DNA from: Anaerolineae bacterium
Lineage (GTDB): Bacteria; Chloroflexota; Anaerolineae; UBA1429
Assembly: GCA_016928125.1 (NCBI GenBank)
Contig: JAFGLK010000611.1
Span: forward strand, 1 to 9,993
DNA: 9,993 bases
Direction of reading: 5' to 3'
The notes beneath the pieces were generated by a model. That model was not told the DNA's origin, ran no database searches, and saw only the letters and a list, made by a program, of their open reading frames with translations. Of the stretch, positions 1-8,700 are shown piece after piece. The translations under genes and the position numbers were made by a program. Within the stretch, counting starts at the first letter, position 1. Each line of letters begins with the position of its first letter.

Positions 1-3000
1 GATCCTGTCACCAACGAGCATGTTGGCATGGCCCCTGGCGCCAAATGGATCGCCGTCAAGATCTTTGATGACAATGGTGATACCACAGACGCCGCTATCC
101 ACGCGGGATTCCAATGGTGCCTGGCCCCAACGGATCTCAACGGACGGAACCCTGACCCTGGGCGCGCGCCGGATATCGTCAGCAACTCGTGGGGCGATGA
201 CAACGGCGCGGATCAGTCCTTCCAGCCAGACCTCCAGGCCTGGCTGGCCGCCGGCATCTTTTCGACCTGGGCCGCTGGGAATGCAGGCCCGGACAGTGGG
301 ACGGTCAACTCGCCCGGCAGTCTTGCCTCGGCCTTTTCGGTGGGCGCCACCGATAGCCGGGACGTCATCGCGTCGTTCAGCAGTCGTGGCCCCTCACCCT
401 GGGGAGAGATCAAGCCTGAGGTGGTAGCGCCGGGCGCGAGTATCCGCTCGGCCATCGCCGGCGGCGGCTATGCTGGCGGATGGAATGGGACGTCTATGGC
501 CACGCCACACGCCGCTGGCCTGGCCGCTCTGCTTTTGGAGGCCTCGGGGCACGCGCTGACGATCGAGCAACTCGAAGATGTAATCACCCGCACGGCCATC
601 GATCTGGGCGATGTGGGTGAGGACAACGGCTACGGCTATGGGCGTATCGACGCCTATGGGGCGGTGGGCACGATTGTGCAGAGCGGCACGTTCTCGGGGC
701 ACGTCTCCGACGAGTCTACGGGCCAGCCGCTTGAGGGGGCGTTGGTGCGGCTCGAAAACCACGACACCGGCCATGAGGCCAATACGCGGACGGCGGCGGA
801 TGGCTCCTACTCGTTGACCGTGGCCGCAGGCGTCTACACGGTGACGGCGACCTGCTACGGTTATATGGATGCCGTGGCCTATGACATTGAGATCCGCCCC
901 GAGACGACGACCCAGCTCGACTTCCGGCTACGGCGTCAGCCGCATGGCACGTTGACTGGGCGTGTGACCAGCGATGCCGATGGGCAACCGGTGCCCGGCA
1001 CGATCGTGATCGAGGGCACGGTGCTGACCACATCCGTCGCTCTGGATGGCTTCTATTCGCTGACCTTGCCTATCGGCCACTATGCGCTACGCGTGGTCCC
1101 AGAGGCAACCGGACATCGTGCGCGACGTGAGCCCGACGTGGAGATCCTCGCAGATGCCATCACCGTGCTTGATGTGGTTCTGCCTGAGGCGCCACGCCTT
1201 TTGGTTGTAGATGCGGACGCTGGAGAGGATGTCATCGCGCTGCCCTACTATGCTGAGGCTCTCGACGATCTGCTCTACGTGTATGATCTCTGGCGCATCG
1301 TTGACACTGGCACCGATGTGCCGGACGAGGCCGATCTGGCGCCCTACGATGTCGTGATCTGGGTGCAGCCTCGGCGATCCCCTGGCTATATCGGCGCCTG
1401 GCCAGCTCTGAGCGCCTACCTTGACGGGGGCGGGCGGGTGTTCTTGAGCGGTCAGGACATTGGTTACTGGGATGACAAGTTGGGCTATGGCGGCGAGGCC
1501 TACGCGCGCTATCTGTATGCGTCGCTCGTCGCCGACACGGGTGAATTCGACGTCCTCCAGGGCAGCGCTGGGTCGCTCATGGAAGGATTGCAACTCGAGC
1601 TCAACACGGGCGATAGCGCCGGCAACCAGATCTCTCCTGACGTGCTCGCCCCCACCGGGCCGTTGGCGCACGAGATTGTGGCAGCTCCCTCTGGACAGGT
1701 GGCCGGTCTCGGCATCGATGCCTGTGGCTATCGCGTCGTCTACCTGGGGTTTGGGTTGGAGGGCGTGGGACCGCGCGGCTCACGCGGCGCGACACTGGAT
1801 GCCGCTTTGATGTGGCTGGCGTCGAGCCCTGGCTCAGAGGGATTCGCTCTGGCCCTCTCTCCGCCAGCACAGGGCACCGAACTGGAGGGTCGGGCGCGCT
1901 TTGATCTGCAGATTGCCAATCGCGGGCTGGCGGCCGCGCGCTTTGCTGTGGCTGTTGAGTCTTCTGACTGGCCCGCGCAGATCGTCGATGCGGCCACCAT
2001 GCAACCGGTGACCCAGACAGAGATTCTAGACCCGTGTGAGGGTGCCGACCTGCGGCTTCTGGTGCAGGTCCCCTCTGCTGCTGCCACCAACCGGGATGCG
2101 CTCACCACGATCATAGCGACATCGCAGGGCGGTCCCTATCTTGAGGAGCGCCGTACGGCGCGGACGGTGGCTTTCCCAGGTTGGCGCGCTGCGCCGGATC
2201 TGCCCGCTGGGCGCTATCGGCACGGGGTGGCCGGCCTAGGGTGCGCGCTCTATGTGATCGGCGGCTTTGATGATCGTGACGCCAGTCTGGATGCGGTGTC
2301 ACGATACGATCTGACCACGGGCGTATGGTCGCAGGCCGCTTCCAAACCCACTGCGGCGGCCAACAGCGCCGTAGTGACCCTGAACGGACGCATCTACGCC
2401 ATCGGCGGCTTTGATGGGGGTCGGGACACGCCCTATCTTTCGGCCGTCGAGGTCTATGATCCGGCGAAGGATATCTGGACCGAGGTGGCCCCTCTGCCGG
2501 TGGCGCTCAGCGGCCCGTGCGCGGCGCCATTTGGTGGCCGCATCTATGCGTTTGGCGGCATGGCTTCATTCGGGGAGTCATACGCCACCTATGTCTATGA
2601 TCCAGATTCCGACGCCTGGAGCGTGGGAAGCCCCACGCCCGGCGGCCGCCTCGAATTCGCGGGGGCCGTGACTCTTGGGGATGCGATCTACATCGCAGGG
2701 GGCTGGCCCGATCTGACCAGCTTGTGGCGCTACGATCCCGCTGCGGATGCCTGGCAGGGGCTCCGCTCCATGGCTGTGGGGCGCCATAGCTTGGTGATGG
2801 CCACAGATGGTCGTTATCTGTATGTGGCCGGTGGCGGAGATGCCTGGCAAGGTCTCGCATCAGCCGAGCGCTACGATCCGCTCACCAACACCTGGCTCTC
2901 CATGCCATCCTTGAGCAAGCCGAACCGCGCGGGCGCGGCCGGGGCGATGATCGAGGGCCGGCTATTCGTGCTCGGCGGCGCGGGCGCCGATCCGAGCGTG

Positions 3001-5460
3001 GCGGCTGAGAGTCTGAGCATCGTGGTGCCCCTTGGCGGCACATCGCTCTCCGTGGTGCCGACCTTTGCGCAGCCCGGCGGCGTTGTGCGCTATCAAGTCG
3101 TGGCGCGCAACCCCTCTGCGGCCGACATTCAGGCTCGATGGCAGCATCGATTGCCCAACATGCTTACATATGTGGGCGGATCGGCCACAGACGGGGTGGT
3201 CTACAATGCGGAGAGCGCCTCGCTCTCATGGCAGGGGCTGATCCCGGCCATGGCTGCCCTCCCGTTCGATTTTGAGGCCCAGGTCAGTTCCGCGGCTCCG
3301 ATCGGGTCGAGGATCACCAGCACGGTCTCCCTGGAGGCCGGAGGTTGTTCGCCTGAGGTGGTCGAGGCCCATCTCCAGGTTCTGGAGCCTTCGTTGGCCA
3401 GCTCCGTCAAAGGGGTCGACAAGGCCCGGGCCGCAGCAGGCGATCTGCTCACGTACGAGATTCAGGTGACCAATGGCACGCCATTTACCATCGGCACCGC
3501 GACAGTTGTGGATCCGATACCACAGCACACGCGCTATGTGCCGGGCAGCGTGGAGGGCGCAAGCTACAGTGCTGATCGGGAACGCATCGAATGGAGTGGA
3601 ATGATCCCTCCCGCGCGTCTCGCGGACCCCGAGTTCGCCTGGATCGATGCCACCGCAGGCCAACTGCTGAGCGTTGGCGATGATGACTGTGTGGGCCCTC
3701 TGGAGCTGGGTTTTGAGCTGAGCTTCTATGGCCAGGCGTACTCGGACATCTACGTGAACAGCAACGGCATGGTGCTCTTTGGTGCCTGTAGCGACGCATT
3801 CAGCAACAAGGCGATCCCGAATGGCGAGCAGCCCAACGCCTTTGCCGCACCGTTCTGGGATGATCTTCAGCCCGGTGTAGGCTCCGGGCGCCTGTATTTC
3901 GCCGTCGTGGGGGCCGCCCCGCGGCGGATCGCGGTCGTTGAATGGCATCAGGTCCGGTTCTATGGGAGCACGGAAGAACAGACGTTCCAGGTATTGCTGC
4001 ATGAGGGCACCCATCGCATCGTATACCAGTATCTGGACGTGAATGGAGCGCGTGGCGCAGGCAGCAGCGCTACGGTGGGCATCGAGAATGGCGATGGCAC
4101 CGAGGGTATCCAATACCTTTTCGATGGCTCCCCGCTTGAGCACAGCCTGTACGATGGCCTGGCGATCGAGATGGTGCACAGCGATACGATTCAGCTCTCC
4201 AGGCATGTCATCCGATTTGCCGCGTGGGTGGACGACATCGTCCCGCCTCTGACGGTGATCACCAACACGGTCGAGATTGACGATGGGCTGCGAGTCTATC
4301 CCCGTTCGGCGACCACAGCCCTCCAGTCAGCTGCCCTGGATCGCTCTGAGAAACTGGTGGCACCCGACAGTGCCCTGGGCGGCGAGACGGTGACCTACAT
4401 GCTGCGCATCCGGAACACGGGCGACGTCGGTGCGACGGAGGTCACTCTCGTCGATCCCCTGCCTGCGGAGCTGGCGTTCGTGCCCGGCAGCCTCTCGGGC
4501 CAGGGGGCTAGCTACAATGCCGCCGCGCGGCAGGTCGAGTGGCAGGGCCAACTTCCGCCCGATGGCTCGGTGCGCGAGATCGCCTACCAAGCGCGGCTGC
4601 TGGAGGATTTGCCCCTGAACACCGCCGTTGTGAACGGGGCGGCGCTGTATGAGCGCGGCGCCCTGATGGCCGTGCTGCAGGCGACATTGAAGGTCAATGA
4701 GGTGAATCTGGAGCAGAGCGCCAAGACGACGGATGGGCTAGAGTACACGGCGGGAGACGAGGCGCTCTACACCATCTCGCTCATCAACTCGGGGCTTGCG
4801 ATAGCCCCGCAGGTGGCGCTGACCGACGTTCTGCCGCTTGAGCTGACTCTGCTACCCGAGACGCTGTCCGGCGGGGCATATGATGAGGGGCAGCGCGCCC
4901 TGCGATGGGAGGGCGTTCTGGCGCCGGGCGCCCCCCACCAGATCACCTTCGGGGCACGCATACGACCCGAGGTTCACAACGGCACCGTGATCACCAATGA
5001 AGCCAGCCTGTCTGACGGCCTTGGCGGCGCGGTGATTTTGAGGGCGCCCATTCGCGTGTTGAGGGGCGATCTTTCCAGTTCTCAGATGAGCGCCTTGCCA
5101 TCCTGGACAACCCCGGGTGGGCGGGTCACATTCACCCTGCGTCTGGAGAATAGCGGTGATGCGCCGATCCGCGCCGAACTCTCCAACACGCCGCCTGAGA
5201 CGATCATCCCGCTGCCCGAGACCGTGTACGCCAGCGCCGGCCAGGCGGAGTTTCAGGGGCGCACGCTGCTGTGGGGTGGTGAGATTCAGCCGCGCGCGCT
5301 GGTGATTGTGCGCTATGCATCCCTGGTGGCGGAGGAGATCCCGCCCCAGCCTATCGTGAATGAGGCCAGGCTGATCGATGAGGGGGGGATCACGACGGCC
5401 TTGAGCGTCTCACTTCGGGTGAGCCCCGCAGTGATCCACATGCCCCTGCTCTTCAGGTGA
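1..5460 (+). CDS. Secreted multidomain subtilisin-like serine protease (S8, bacillopeptidase F-like), 5' truncated
   Basis: The frame is open from base 1, so the start, signal peptide and catalytic Asp/His lie upstream; 1819 residues are visible (numbered from base 1). Residues 1-225 are the second half of an S8 peptidase: GMAPGAKWIAVK, SNSWG (61-65), oxyanion Asn94 in AAGNAGP, nucleophile Ser165 in GTSMATPHAAG, and the usual ending GYGYGRIDAYGAV. The wording 'LAPTDLNG...APDIVSNSWG' resembles bacillopeptidase F. Then: two carboxypeptidase-regulatory-like beta domains (about 229-312, 316-396); a class I glutamine-amidotransferase-like fold (399-609) with 'FLSGQDIGYW' where the elbow would be and no Cys; an Ig/NEW3-like domain (615-720); six Kelch blades (725-1010; GG pairs at 754, 802, 852, 900, 944, 992); DUF11-like repeats from 1014, with a nidogen-like insert (1209-1395) inside the second. 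The protein ends AVIHMPLLFR. Two in-frame TGA codons terminate it (5458 and 5461). Export and proteolysis are inferred from the family; the substrate is unknown. Confidence 0.93.
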   Translation, partial: DPVTNEHVGMAPGAKWIAVKIFDDNGDTTDAAIHAGFQWCLAPTDLNGRNPDPGRAPDIVSNSWGDDNGADQSFQPDLQAWLAAGIFSTWAAGNAGPDSGTVNSPGSLASAFSVGATDSRDVIASFSSRGPSPWGEIKPEVVAPGASIRSAIAGGGYAGGWNGTSMATPHAAGLAALLLEASGHALTIEQLEDVITRTAIDLGDVGEDNGYGYGRIDAYGAVGTIVQSGTFSGHVSDESTGQPLEGALVRLENHDTGHEANTRTAADGSYSLTVAAGVYTVTATCYGYMDAVAYDIEIRPETTTQLDFRLRRQPHGTLTGRVTSDADGQPVPGTIVIEGTVLTTSVALDGFYSLTLPIGHYALRVVPEATGHRARREPDVEILADAITVLDVVLPEAPRLLVVDADAGEDVIALPYYAEALDDLLYVYDLWRIVDTGTDVPDEADLAPYDVVIWVQPRRSPGYIGAWPALSAYLDGGGRVFLSGQDIGYWDDKLGYGGEAYARYLYASLVADTGEFDVLQGSAGSLMEGLQLELNTGDSAGNQISPDVLAPTGPLAHEIVAAPSGQVAGLGIDACGYRVVYLGFGLEGVGPRGSRGATLDAALMWLASSPGSEGFALALSPPAQGTELEGRARFDLQIANRGLAAARFAVAVESSDWPAQIVDAATMQPVTQTEILDPCEGADLRLLVQVPSAAATNRDALTTIIATSQGGPYLEERRTARTVAFPGWRAAPDLPAGRYRHGVAGLGCALYVIGGFDDRDASLDAVSRYDLTTGVWSQAASKPTAAANSAVVTLNGRIYAIGGFDGGRDTPYLSAVEVYDPAKDIWTEVAPLPVALSGPCAAPFGGRIYAFGGMASFGESYATYVYDPDSDAWSVGSPTPGGRLEFAGAVTLGDAIYIAGGWPDLTSLWRYDPAADAWQGLRSMAVGRHSLVMATDGRYLYVAGGGDAWQGLASAERYDPLTNTWLSMPSLSKPNRAGAAGAMIEGRLFVLGGAGADPSVAAESLSIVVPLGGTSLSVVPTFAQPGGVVRYQVVARNPSAADIQARWQHRLPNMLTYVGGSATDGVVYNAESASLSWQGLIPAMAALPFDFEAQVSSAAPIGSRITSTVSLEAGGCSPEVVEAHLQVLEPSLASSVKGVDKARAAAGDLLTYEIQVTNGTPFTIGTATVVDPIPQHTRYVPGSVEGASYSADRERIEWSGMIPPARLADPEFAWIDATAGQLLSVGDDDCVGPLELGFELSFYGQAYSDIYVNSNGMVLFGACSDAFSNKAIPNGEQPNAFAAPFWDDLQPGVGSGRLYFAVVGAAPRRIAVVEWHQVRFYGSTEEQTFQVLLHEGTHRIVYQYLDVNGARGAGSSATVGIENGDGTEGIQYLFDGSPLEHSLYDGLAIEMVHSDTIQLSRHVIRFAAWVDDIVPPLTVITNTVEIDDGLRVYPRSATTALQSAALDRSEKLVAPDSALGGETVTYMLRIRNTGDVGATEVTLVDPLPAELAFVPGSLSGQGASYNAAARQVEWQGQLPPDGSVREIAYQARLLEDLPLNTAVVNGAALYERGALMAVLQATLKVNEVNLEQSAKTTDGLEYTAGDEALYTISLINSGLAIAPQVALTDVLPLELTLLPETLSGGAYDEGQRALRWEGVLAPGAPHQITFGARIRPEVHNGTVITNEASLSDGLGGAVILRAPIRVLRGDLSSSQMSALPSWTTPGGRVTFTLRLENSGDAPIRAELSNTPPETIIPLPETVYASAGQAEFQGRTLLWGGEIQPRALVIVRYASLVAEEIPPQPIVNEARLIDEGGITTALSVSLRVSPAVIHMPLLFR

Positions 5461-5491
5461 TGACCTCTCTGTGGACGCAAGGGATTCGAAC

Positions 5492-5520
5492 TTGTCAAAC
5501 CAGAGGGCCTGTGCTAGAAT
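5492..5520 (+). promoter_or_regulatory. Sigma-70 type promoter with extended -10, upstream of the GH18-like/GH-A gene
   Basis: The -35 is TTGTCA (5492-5497) and the -10 is TAGAAT (5515-5520), separated by exactly 17 bp. A TG dinucleotide one base before the -10 (TGC-TAGAAT) gives an extended -10. Each hexamer differs from consensus at one position. It starts about 30 bp after the protease stop, implying that the downstream gene has its own transcript beginning near 5527 with a leader of about 185 nt. Prediction from sequence only. Confidence 0.6.
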
Positions 5521-5526
5521 CGCCGC

Positions 5527-5713
5527 GACTATGCAGGTCCATCAGCACGTACACTCCTCACCGAATCAACCGAAAGTGCCTGGGAGCTCTGGGGAGCATG
5601 ATTTGCTCAACACCGGTGCGAGTCCCTTGATGCAAACGTCTCTTGGGACCAGAGGGACGTGCTTTCCTCCCGTACTGTTGCCTACTTGCGCTCCAAAGGA
5701 GATCGAGTGACCC
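5527..5713 (+). promoter_or_regulatory. Long, potentially structured 5' leader
   Basis: Three pairings can be drawn by eye. (a) GGGA-(bulged G)-CTC at 5582-5589 pairs with GAGTCCC at 5620-5626. (b) Inside it, GAGCA (5594-5598) pairs with TGCTC (5604-5608) across a 5-nt loop. (c) ACGTCTCTT (5636-5644) pairs with GAGGGACGT (5652-5660), nine pairs including two G-U, with a 7-nt loop. GCACGT (5545-5550) is also perfectly complementary to ACGTGC (5657-5662), so it competes with stem (c). No U-run follows stem (c), so it does not look like a simple terminator. I cannot match it to a known riboswitch. Function, if any, is unknown. Confidence 0.35.
5696..5701 (+). promoter_or_regulatory. Ribosome binding site of the 1003-aa gene
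   Basis: AAGGAG lies 12 nt before the ATG at 5714, slightly longer than the ideal gap. The ATG is the first possible start after an in-frame TGA at 5708-5710, and no other in-frame start fits the site better, so this start is favoured. Confidence 0.65.
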
Positions 5714-8700
5714 ATGGATGACAGGAAACCGAGCTCTCTCGTCGAGCTTTTCAAGAGCAAATGGGCAGAACGTCTAGTCGACTTGGTGCTCGTTCCCGCT
5801 CTCTTGATCTACTCCCTCTGGCTGCCCCCGGCTGCGATCGGGATCCGCCTGTTCCACATGGACTATCCGCTGATCACGCCTGAGGAGGGCGGGCTCATTG
5901 CCAGCGCCGATGGCGCCCGGATCAAAGTCCCGGCCGGCGCCGTCGCCAAGCGCTCGCGGATCAAGCTGGAGGCGTTTGAGAATGCGACGCCCGGTCGCCT
6001 GCCGATAGGGAGTCCTCAGATGCTTTCAGCGGCCCTGGGCAGCGAGGCTTCCCGCACATTCAAACCCGACAGCCCCGAGTACCTTGCGCTGCAGAGCCTA
6101 CCCGAGGATTTCCTGGTCTATGGCCCTGTTTATCGGCTGGACGTTCGCGGGGTCGTTCCCGAGAATGGGCGGCTCACCATACCGGTTCCCTATGCCCTGG
6201 CTACGGTGCGCATGGCAGATCTGTACGGATGGGATGGCGAGTCATGGCGCTGGCTGCCGGCGCAGTTGACGGCCGACAGCATGACTCTGGTCTCCGATCT
6301 GGAGTGGGTGCCCACCTTGTTCATGATCACCCAGGCTCAGAACCAGATGGTGCGCCTGGGCACCACGGTCACTGAAGACGAAGCTGCCCAGATTCCGGGG
6401 CAGATGCCCGTCTCGGTGGTCACGGTCACGGGCTCGACCATTGCCAGTGACGGACGTTTGGCGCTGGAGATCTCTGCGGTGGAGCAGATGGGCCTGGGCG
6501 GCGCGGCAGCCGCAAGTGGCGCGCCAGAGATCTTGCTGAATGTGACCAACGTGCTCGATGGGGTGGTGCGCAATGACCTGGTCGATAACTTGGTGATCGA
6601 TCCGGTCCAGCGTCAGACGCACATCGCCGAGCTGATGGCCGCCGTGTCAGCGGGTCCTTTTGGCGGCGTCGCACTCGACTATCGCGCGGTCGATCCCGAG
6701 CTCAGGGCCGAGTGCACGGCTTTCGTGTCTGAACTGGCTGGCGCCTTGAACTCAGCCGGCAAGACCCTGGCCGTGAAGGTCGATATTCCCGAGGCCGACG
6801 GGGAGAGCTGGGATACCGGCGCTTACGATTGGCGCGCGCTGGGACAGGTGGTGGACAAGCTACGCATTCCCGCGCTCCCGGATCCGGCGGCCTATGCTGA
6901 GGGCGGCGAGATGGATGCGCTCTTGGCCTGGGCGACTGGCGAGGTGCAGCGCTCCAAGATCGAGCTGGAGATCTCGAGCGATGCCCACGTGCAGCCTGCT
7001 GATGGAACCGGTGCGCTCAGCTACCGCGATGCGCTCAGCCTGTTCGCGCAGAACGTCACCACCGATGACGCCGATCGCATGCTGCTGCCTGGCGAGTCGG
7101 CCAATCTGTCGTCGGCTGCTCTGCGTGGCTCAGACCTGGAGTTCGATCCCGACGCCCAGGTCTACTGGTTCGAGTATGGCCAGGGCGAGATCCGCCAGAC
7201 GATCTGGTTGGAGAACGCCACCAGCGTGGCGCGCAAGCTGCAGTATGTGAACCGCTATGGCCTGGGCGGGGCAAACATCGAGAACGCGCTGGCAGAGGGG
7301 AACGATCAAGAGATCGCTCAGGTGGTTTCCAGCTTTCAGCAGAATCAGGCGCCCGCGCAGCCGCATTTCGCCTTCGTTTGGACTGTGGCCGACGCCCAAG
7401 GGCGGTCTCTGGAGCAGCAGGTCATGCCGCTGGTGAATCCGGATTGGGTATGGACCGCCCCCAACAATCCTGGTGACTATATCATCCAGGCCTCAGTGTC
7501 TGACGACGGCGGGGAAACCAATCTCGGCCCGGCTGGGGCGGTGAGCTTCCAGGTGCCCACGCCCACCTTCACACCCACGCCTACGCCGACCAACACGCCC
7601 GAGCCGACCGCCACGCCGACCAACACGCCCGAGCCGACCGCTACGCCCAAGCCCCAACCCCAGGCCCAGGTGGCCGCGGCCCCAAGGGTAGGCGGGTACT
7701 TTGGCTACGGCATTCAGGCCGATATGGTCACGGACGGCAATCTAGGTCGGATCTTTGATCACGTGCAAGGCATCGGGTTCAACTGGGTCAAGCAGCAGGT
7801 GGAGTGGTTCCGCTACAACCCGGGCCCGGGCCAGTACGATTGGGGCGCTCTAGATCGCATCGTGGATGCCGCCAATGCCAGGGGCGTGAACGTGCTTTTC
7901 AGCGTGGTCAAAGCGCCCAAGTGGGCCAGGCCGCCCGGAGACACGGATGAGGGCCCGCCGGCCGATCCGAACACCTATGGCGCGTTCATGCGCGAGATGG
8001 CGGCGCGCTACAAGGGCCGGGTCAAAGCCTACGAGATCTGGAACGAACAGAACCTCTACTATGAGTGGGGCGGGCGCGGAAACAAACTGAATGCGGCCCG
8101 CTACGTGGAGCTGCTCAAGGTGGCCTATAACGCGGTCAAGTCGGTAGACCCGGGCGCGGTGGTGGTGAGTGGTGCCCTGACGCCCACCGGCGTCAACGAC
8201 GGCGACACGGCCATCGATGACCGTGTCTATCTGGAGCAGATGTATCAGGCTGGTTTGGCGCGTTACTGCGACGCGGTGGGCGCCCATCCCAGCGGCTACA
8301 ACAACCCGCCGGACGCCGATTGGCGCAACTGGAGCGACGCCTCAGCGCCCTCCTTCAAAGGCCATCCCAGCTTTTTCTACCGCGGCACCATGGAGAGCTA
8401 TCGCAACATCATGGTCAAGTACGGGGATGGAGGCAAACGAGTCTGGCCGACCGAATTCGGCTGGGCCAGCGTCGAGGGGCTGGGTGTTGGGCCGGCTGCA
8501 GGCTATGGCTATGCGGCTGATAATACCGAGGCCGAGCAGGCTCAATTCATCGTCCGCGCCTACCAGATGGGGCGAGCTTGGGGTTGGGTCGGGCCGATGT
8601 TCCTCTGGAATCTCAACTTTGCCCCGGTGGCAGGCCGAGAGGACGAAAAGGCCGCGTTTGGCATCGTCCGTCACGATTGGGGGCCTCGGCAGGCATTCGG

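Noticed and set aside
3226..4206. 326-aa antisense open frame
   Set aside because: It lies wholly opposite the DUF11/nidogen part of the protease gene, whose domain patterns are unambiguous. Long antisense frames are expected from the GC-rich third codon positions, and the translation shows no recognisable motif.
5481..5496. GGGATTCGAAC string resembling the complement of a tRNA T-loop (minus strand), a possible tRNA remnant or attachment site
   Set aside because: The flanking bases do not form a T-stem, no acceptor or anticodon arm can be drawn, and no integrase or second copy is visible. It is probably coincidental.
5614..5678. CCGGTGCGAGTCC and CCGTACTGT look like pieces of the cobalamin riboswitch core
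   Set aside because: The two pieces are separated by about 40 nt of an independent hairpin, the GGGAA segment is not clear and no B12 box follows. The downstream gene has no B12 link. An RF00174 covariance search would settle it.
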